Positions 59,075 to 64,000 of a DNA stretch of 64,000 nt are shown piece after piece. Source of the DNA: CAZEWZ01 sp964516765 (lineage in GTDB: Bacteria > Bacteroidota > Bacteroidia > Flavobacteriales > UBA7430). The notes under the pieces were generated by a model. That model did no database searches, was not told the origin of the DNA, and saw nothing but the letters and a program-made list of their open reading frames with translations. The first letter of the stretch is position 1; every line of letters begins with the position of its first letter. The position numbers and the translations under genes were made by a program. Location of the stretch: contig CAZEWZ010000001.1 of NCBI GenBank assembly GCA_964516765.1, positions 124,001 to 188,000 on the forward strand. Direction: 5' to 3'.

Positions 59075-61189
59075 ATGGCTAAAAGAGATCTAAGTTATAC
59101 TCGAAATATTGGTATTATGGCACATATTGATGCCGGAAAAACCACCACTACAGAACGTGTGCTCTATTACACCGGTGTTTCTCACAAAATTGGTGAAGTT
59201 CATGATGGTGCTGCCACCATGGATTGGATGGAGCAAGAACAAGAACGTGGAATTACAATTACTTCAGCAGCAACTACCTGTTTTTGGAAATATAGAGATA
59301 ATGATTTTCAAATGAATATTATTGATACTCCTGGCCATGTTGATTTTACGGTGGAAGTAGAACGTTCTCTCCGTGTTTTGGATGGCGCTGTTGCTTTATT
59401 TTGTGCCGTCGGTGGAGTAGAACCCCAGTCTGAAACAGTATGGCGTCAAGCTGATAAATATAATGTACCTAGAATTGGTTTTGTTAACAAAATGGATCGA
59501 GCGGGCGCAGACTTTTTTAATGTGGTAGCTCAAGTTAAAGAACGCTTGGGTGCACAACCAGTTCCCCTTCAAGTCCCTATTGGAGCAGAAGAAACTTTTA
59601 AGGGTGTTGTAGATTTAATTTCAAATAAAGCAATTGTTTGGAATGATGATACACAAGGAATGACTTACGATGAAATCCCAATTCCTGAAGATTTAGTCGA
59701 TGTAGTTGCCGAATGGAGAGAAAAATTGATCGAGTCTGTTGCGGAATACGATGATAATTTAATGGAGAAATTCTTTGATGATCCAGATACTATAACAGAA
59801 TCAGAGATAGAAGCTGCTATCAAAGCGGCAGTGCACGACATGAAAATCACCCCCATGCTTTGTGGGTCAGCCTTTAAAAATAAAGGAGTCCAAGCAGTAT
59901 TGGATGCAGTAATGGAGTTTTTACCATCCCCGATGGATATTGAATCTATCATTGGTATTAACCCTAACACAGAAGAAGAAGAAGAACGAAAACCAGATGT
60001 GAGTGAGCCCTTTGCTGCTCTCGCTTTCAAGATAGCTACAGACCCATTTGTTGGTCGCCTTTGTTTCTTTAGAGTTTATTCTGGAAATTTAGATGCAGGC
60101 TCATACATTTGGAACTCAAGAACACGGAAAAAAGAACGCATCTCTCGAATTTTCCAAATGCATTCAAACAAGCAGAATGCTATTCCTAATATTGGTGCTG
60201 GAGATATTGGAGCTGGAGTTGGTTTTAAGGATATTCGTACTGGAGATACCCTTCATTCCGAAAAAGAGCCTATCATATTGGAGTCTATGTCCTTTCCTGA
60301 ACCGGTAATTGGTATTGCTGTTGAGCCAAAAACTAAAGCTGATATGGATAAAATGGGATTGGCTCTAAGTAAACTTTCTGAAGAAGATCCTACTTTTAGA
60401 GTTGCATCCAACGACGAGACTGGTCAAACAGTCATTTCTGGAATGGGTGAGCTTCATTTGGATATTCTTATTGACAGAATGAAACGTGAATTTAATGTAG
60501 AGTGTAATCAAGGGGAACCTCAAGTTCAATACAAAGAAGCTATTCGAGAAGCTATTGACCACAGGCAAACCTACAAAAAACAGTCTGGAGGTAAGGGTAA
60601 ATTTGCTGATATCCAATTTACCATCGAACCTGTTATTGCAGTTGAAGGTGAAGAGGTTAAGGAAGGTTTAGAATTTGTTGATAAAATTAAAGGTGGATCA
60701 ATTCCAAGAGAATTTATTCCTTCCGTTCAAAAAGGATTTACTCAGGCTATGGTCAATGGCCCGTTAGCCGGATATCCAATGGATAGCTTAAAAGTAACTT
60801 TATTTGATGGTTCATTCCATGCAGTAGATTCAGATGCTTTATCCTTCGAGTTAGCCGCAAAATTAGGATATAGAGATTCTTGTAAGAAAGCATCTCCTAC
60901 TTTATTAGAGCCTATTATGAAACTAGAAGTTGTTACCCCTGAAGTTAATATGGGTGATGTAGTTGCTGATTTGAATAGACGTAGAGGCCAAGTTGCTGGT
61001 ATGGATACCCGGAATGGAGCTCAGATAATTAAAGCAACGGTTCCACTTTCTGAAATGTTTGGTTATGTAACCACATTGCGAACAGTGACTTCCGGAAGAG
61101 CAACTTCCACAATGGAATTTTCTCATTATGATGATTGCCCAAAAAACATTGCAGAAGGAGTTATTACTAAGGTAAACGGTAAATCTTAA
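59075..61189 (+). CDS. fusA: Elongation factor G
   Basis: A 704-residue translational GTPase that drives translocation. The G domain has MAHIDAGKTTTTERVLYYTG (P-loop), the switch region EQERGITITSAATTCF, DTPGHVDFT and NKMDRAGAD; domains II-V follow with GELHLDILIDRMKREFNVE and GYVTTLRTVTSGRAT. Typical length. The tuf gene, which often follows fusA in other phyla, is absent and rpsJ follows directly, as usual in Bacteroidota. Confidence 0.95.
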   Translation: MAKRDLSYTRNIGIMAHIDAGKTTTTERVLYYTGVSHKIGEVHDGAATMDWMEQEQERGITITSAATTCFWKYRDNDFQMNIIDTPGHVDFTVEVERSLRVLDGAVALFCAVGGVEPQSETVWRQADKYNVPRIGFVNKMDRAGADFFNVVAQVKERLGAQPVPLQVPIGAEETFKGVVDLISNKAIVWNDDTQGMTYDEIPIPEDLVDVVAEWREKLIESVAEYDDNLMEKFFDDPDTITESEIEAAIKAAVHDMKITPMLCGSAFKNKGVQAVLDAVMEFLPSPMDIESIIGINPNTEEEEERKPDVSEPFAALAFKIATDPFVGRLCFFRVYSGNLDAGSYIWNSRTRKKERISRIFQMHSNKQNAIPNIGAGDIGAGVGFKDIRTGDTLHSEKEPIILESMSFPEPVIGIAVEPKTKADMDKMGLALSKLSEEDPTFRVASNDETGQTVISGMGELHLDILIDRMKREFNVECNQGEPQVQYKEAIREAIDHRQTYKKQSGGKGKFADIQFTIEPVIAVEGEEVKEGLEFVDKIKGGSIPREFIPSVQKGFTQAMVNGPLAGYPMDSLKVTLFDGSFHAVDSDALSFELAAKLGYRDSCKKASPTLLEPIMKLEVVTPEVNMGDVVADLNRRRGQVAGMDTRNGAQIIKATVPLSEMFGYVTTLRTVTSGRATSTMEFSHYDDCPKNIAEGVITKVNGKS

Positions 61190-61199
61190 TTTTTATATA

Positions 61200-61505
61200 A
61201 TGAGTCAGAAAATTAGAATTAAATTAAAGTCATACGATCATATGTTGGTGGACAAGTCTGCCGAAAAGATCGTGAAAACAGTAAAGACCACTGGTGCAGT
61301 CGTTAATGGACCTATCCCATTACCAACTCACAAAAGAATCTATACAGTACTTCGTTCGCCTCATGTAAATAAAAAAGCTCGTGAGCAATTCGAGCTAAGT
61401 TCATTTAAGCGGTTGCTTGATATCTATAGCTCTTCATCAAAAACAGTTGATGCCTTAATGAGATTGGAGTTGCCTAGTGGAGTAGAAGTTGAGATAAAAG
61501 TTTAA
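61200..61505 (+). CDS. rpsJ: 30S ribosomal protein S10
   Basis: A 101-residue S10, also the NusE transcription factor. Signature segments are KIRIKLKSYDHMLVDKSAEK, GPIPLPTHKRIYTVLRSPHV and SFKRLLDIYSSS. It starts 10 bp after fusA, which joins the str and S10 operons here. Confidence 0.95.
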   Translation: MSQKIRIKLKSYDHMLVDKSAEKIVKTVKTTGAVVNGPIPLPTHKRIYTVLRSPHVNKKAREQFELSSFKRLLDIYSSSSKTVDALMRLELPSGVEVEIKV

Positions 61506-61529
61506 TTAGCATCTTTTAAATAAACAAAA

Positions 61530-62147
61530 ATGCCAGGTTTAATTGGAAAAAAAATAGGAATGACAAGCATCTTCAACGATCAAGGTAAAAATATACCTTG
61601 TACAGTTTTAGAAGTTGGTCCTTGTGTAGTGACACAGGTTAGAACCCTCGAAACAGATGGTTACGAGGCTATTCAGCTGGGTTATGGCGAAAAGAAAGAA
61701 AAGAGCGCAGGTAAAGCACTTACAGGTCACTTTTCTAAAGCCAAAACTAGCCCTAAATTAAAAGTTCAGGAATTCGATGGTTTCGACTCAGAGCTTACTT
61801 TAGGCGATGTTTTGGATGTTGAAATTTTCGTCGAAGGTGAATATGTCGATGTAACTGGTGTTTCAAAAGGTAAAGGTTTTCAAGGAGTTGTCAAACGACA
61901 TGGTTTCCATGGTGTAGGAGATGCAACTCACGGCCAACATAACCGTTTACGTGCTCCAGGTTCAATCGGCGCAGCTTCATATCCCGCTCGTGTATTTAAA
62001 GGTATGCGTATGGCAGGTCGTATGGGTGGTGATCAGGTAACTGTTGCTAATCTTGAGGTCTTAAAAGTGATGAAAGATAAAAATCTAATGGTTGTTAAAG
62101 GTTCTGTTCCAGGAGCCAATAACTCCATCTTAAGCATACAGAAATAA
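61530..62147 (+). CDS. rplC: 50S ribosomal protein L3
   Basis: A 205-residue L3 near the peptidyl-transferase centre. It begins MPGLIGKKIGMTSIFNDQGK and contains KGKGFQGVVKRHGFHGVGDA with the conserved Gln and the tip loop THGQHNRLRAPGSIG. Its stop overlaps rplD by one base (TAATG). Confidence 0.95.
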   Translation: MPGLIGKKIGMTSIFNDQGKNIPCTVLEVGPCVVTQVRTLETDGYEAIQLGYGEKKEKSAGKALTGHFSKAKTSPKLKVQEFDGFDSELTLGDVLDVEIFVEGEYVDVTGVSKGKGFQGVVKRHGFHGVGDATHGQHNRLRAPGSIGAASYPARVFKGMRMAGRMGGDQVTVANLEVLKVMKDKNLMVVKGSVPGANNSILSIQK

Positions 62148-62773
62148 TGAAAGCAGTTGTATTAGATGTTAATGGAAAAGATACTGGAAGAAAAGTTTCC
62201 TTGAGCGATGAAATTTATTCCATAGAGCCCAATAATCATGCTGTATATTTAGATGTAAAGCAATTCTTAGCCAATCAGCGCCAAGGAACTCATAAATCTA
62301 AAGAAAGAGCAGATATTTCTGGTAGTACCCGCAAGATTAAAAAGCAAAAAGGTACCGGTACAGCTCGTGCGGGTAGTATTAAGTCTCCTTTATTTAGAGG
62401 TGGTGGTCGTGCATTTGGTCCGAGACCCAGAAGTTACTCTTTTAAGCTTAACAAGAAATTGAAAACCATTGCTAGGAAGTCCGCTTTTTCTATTAAAGCT
62501 AAGGAGGATTCTATATTGGTTCTAGAAGGTTTAACTTTTGAAATCCCAAAAACTTCTTCTTATACAGAGATGATTGGGAATCTGGGATTAACTGGCAAAA
62601 AAACTCTGTTAGTACTTGCAGACTCAAATAAAAACGTATATTTGTCCTCGCGAAATTTGCAACGCAATAACGTTGTAACCACCTCTGAACTAAGCACTTA
62701 CGGTATTCTAAATTCAGGGACACTTATAATCGAGGAAGGTGCAGTAGAGAAAATTGAGAACATACTAAGTTAA
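62147..62773 (+). CDS. rplD: 50S ribosomal protein L4
   Basis: A 208-residue L4. It has the extended loop GSTRKIKKQKGTGTARAGSI with FRGGGRAFGPRPRSY, which lines the peptide exit tunnel near macrolide sites. In E. coli L4 also represses the S10 operon. Its ATG overlaps the rplC stop. Confidence 0.95.
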   Translation: MKAVVLDVNGKDTGRKVSLSDEIYSIEPNNHAVYLDVKQFLANQRQGTHKSKERADISGSTRKIKKQKGTGTARAGSIKSPLFRGGGRAFGPRPRSYSFKLNKKLKTIARKSAFSIKAKEDSILVLEGLTFEIPKTSSYTEMIGNLGLTGKKTLLVLADSNKNVYLSSRNLQRNNVVTTSELSTYGILNSGTLIIEEGAVEKIENILS

Positions 62774-62781
62774 TTAAAACC

Positions 62782-63072
62782 ATGAATATTCTTATAAAAC
62801 CGGTAATTACCGAGAAGATGACAGATGATAGCGAGCAGTTTAATCGTTTTGGTTTCATTGTCGATAGAAGAGCTAATAAGCTAGAAATAAAGGATGCAGT
62901 CGAGAAAATGTACAGTGTTTCAGTTGAAAAAGTGAGAACGATGATTTACCCAGGAAAAGCCAAGTCTCGTAATACAAAAGGTGGAGTTATCACTGGTAGA
63001 ACTAATTCTTACAAGAAGGCCATCGTAGATTTAGCTGATGGAGAAAGTATTGATTTTTACAGCAATATTTAA
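62782..63072 (+). CDS. rplW: 50S ribosomal protein L23
   Basis: A 96-residue L23, located at the tunnel exit where trigger factor and SRP dock. It begins MNILIKPVITEKMTDDSE and contains FIVDRRANKLEIKDAVEKMY and the loop GKAKSRNTKGGVITGRTNSY. Normal position between rplD and rplB. Confidence 0.95.
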   Translation: MNILIKPVITEKMTDDSEQFNRFGFIVDRRANKLEIKDAVEKMYSVSVEKVRTMIYPGKAKSRNTKGGVITGRTNSYKKAIVDLADGESIDFYSNI

Positions 63073-63079
63073 TTAAGTT

Positions 63080-63904
63080 ATGGCAGTTAGAAAATTAAGA
63101 CCAATAACACCAGGTCAAAGACATAAGGTGGTTAATACTTTTGAAGGTATCACTACAGCGAAGCCTGAGAAGTCATTACTTGCTCCCATGAAGCGTTCGG
63201 GAGGAAGGAATAATTCCGGTCGTATGACTATGCGTTATATAGGTGGTGGACATAAAAAGCGTTACCGTATAGTTGACTTCAAAAGAGAGAAGTTTGGAAT
63301 AGAGGCAAGTGTGTCCACAATTGAATATGATCCAAATCGTACTGCTCGTATTGCACTTGTAGTTTATGCTGATGGTGAAAAACGATATATTATTGCCCCG
63401 AACGGTTTGAATGTAGGAGATAAGATAATTTCTGGGGAAGGTGCATTGCCTGAAGTAGGAAATGCACTTTTTTTGAGTGCTATTCCATTAGGAACTATTC
63501 TTCATAATATTGAATTACGCCCCGGTCAGGGAGCCGTAATGGCTCGTAGTGCTGGTGCTTATGCTCAACTTGCTGCCAGAGAAGGTAAATATGCCATTCT
63601 TCGACTTCCCTCAGGAGAAACAAGAATGGTCTTGGTCACATGTTTAGCTACAATAGGTGTGGTATCAAATAGCGAGAAGGGCCTTGAAAGATCTGGGAAA
63701 GCAGGACGGTCCAGGTGGTTAGGACGTCGTCCAAGAACTAGAGGTGTCGCAATGAATCCAGTCGATCATCCAATGGGTGGTGGTGAAGGTAAATCTTCAG
63801 GTGGGCACCCACGTTCTAGAAATGGTATTCCAGCGAAGGGTTACAAAACCCGTGCTAAGAAAAAGTCTACCAATAAGTATATTGTTGAACGAAGAAATAA
63901 ATAA
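63080..63904 (+). CDS. rplB: 50S ribosomal protein L2
   Basis: A 274-residue L2 required for subunit joining and peptidyl transfer. It has MAVRKLRPITPGQRHKV, RNNSGRMTMRYIGGGHKKRY and the catalytic-centre loop VAMNPVDHPMGGGEGKSSGG with the conserved His. The C-terminal KGYKTRAKKKSTNKYIVERR is typical. Confidence 0.95.
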   Translation: MAVRKLRPITPGQRHKVVNTFEGITTAKPEKSLLAPMKRSGGRNNSGRMTMRYIGGGHKKRYRIVDFKREKFGIEASVSTIEYDPNRTARIALVVYADGEKRYIIAPNGLNVGDKIISGEGALPEVGNALFLSAIPLGTILHNIELRPGQGAVMARSAGAYAQLAAREGKYAILRLPSGETRMVLVTCLATIGVVSNSEKGLERSGKAGRSRWLGRRPRTRGVAMNPVDHPMGGGEGKSSGGHPRSRNGIPAKGYKTRAKKKSTNKYIVERRNK

Positions 63905-63910
63905 TAAGAT

Positions 63911-64000
63911 ATGGCACGTTCACTTAAAAAAGGACCTTTCGTGCATTACAAGCTAGAGAAAAAAATTCTAGCTAATGCAGAGTCTAGCAAAAAATCAGTA
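63911..64000 (+). CDS. rpsS: 30S ribosomal protein S19, N-terminal part
   Basis: The first 30 codons (MARSLKKGPFVHYKLEKKIL...) lie in the window; the rest is beyond its end. MARSLKKGPFV is the hallmark start of S19, which follows rplB in the S10 operon. Confidence 0.92.
   Translation, partial: MARSLKKGPFVHYKLEKKILANAESSKKSV

Overview
The window comes from a low-GC member of the Bacteroidota, most likely a marine Flavobacteriales lineage. The evidence is gldB-gldC gliding genes, secreted proteins with type IX secretion (T9SS) sorting domains, a caa3-type oxidase cluster with two subunit III genes, Bacteroidota-only families (DUF3822, DUF4856) and many exact matches to the Bacteroidota -7 promoter box TAnnTTTG. 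No tRNA, rRNA, CRISPR array, insertion sequence or prophage was recognised.

Layout: 1-6.2 kb holds the end of rbfA, a LolC/E-type permease, dusB, a CPBP membrane protease and a four-gene ExbB/ExbD proton-channel operon. 6.2-10.4 kb (minus strand) is a carotenoid operon crtD-cruF-crtY that points to a monocyclic, myxol/saproxanthin-type pigment, followed by a secreted protein combining thyroglobulin-1, Kunitz and Kazal protease-inhibitor domains. 10.5-15.6 kb is a phosphate unit: an OprO/P-type porin, a 30-residue membrane peptide, a PiT transporter and a PhoB/PhoR pair. Both the porin and the PiT unit are preceded by 11-bp direct repeats (TTAAC type) at an identical distance from a -7 box, which makes a convincing Pho box. 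15.6-23.9 kb holds trmB, an alkyltransferase-like protein, mrp and a NifU-like gene for Fe-S assembly, korA-korB, nadE and gldBC. 23.4-30.4 kb is the cytochrome c oxidase cluster with its assembly factors (DUF420, CyoE, SCO).

30.5-37.6 kb is housekeeping: pirin, pyrE, NUDIX, coaD, rsmD, DUF3822, a RecD-like helicase and an acyltransferase. 37.7-43.9 kb is a likely metal-uptake operon (DUF4856 lipoprotein, imelysin-like lipoprotein, HTTM membrane protein, TonB-dependent receptor) behind a tandem pair of 21-bp Fur-like elements. 43.9-49.5 kb holds an OsmC protein, htpG, a lipoprotein gene broken by an in-frame TAA and ending in a 62-bp perfect palindrome, mnmA and a WD40-like secreted protein. 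49.6-56.1 kb holds a secreted protein and a 1941-residue surface protein with about 50 two-cysteine GC...GSC repeats and a T9SS sorting domain. 56.1-58.1 kb has a nitroreductase and two very small genes. 58.1-64 kb is the start of the str/S10 ribosomal operon (rpsL, rpsG, fusA, rpsJ, rplC, rplD, rplW, rplB, start of rpsS).

The strongest leads for something undescribed are the DUF4856-imelysin-HTTM-TonB operon, the multi-inhibitor secreted protein attached to the carotenoid operon, the giant cysteine-repeat protein (which shares one repeat with the inhibitor protein), and the Pho-box regulon with its small membrane peptide. Repeat counts, alignments and box searches were done by eye.
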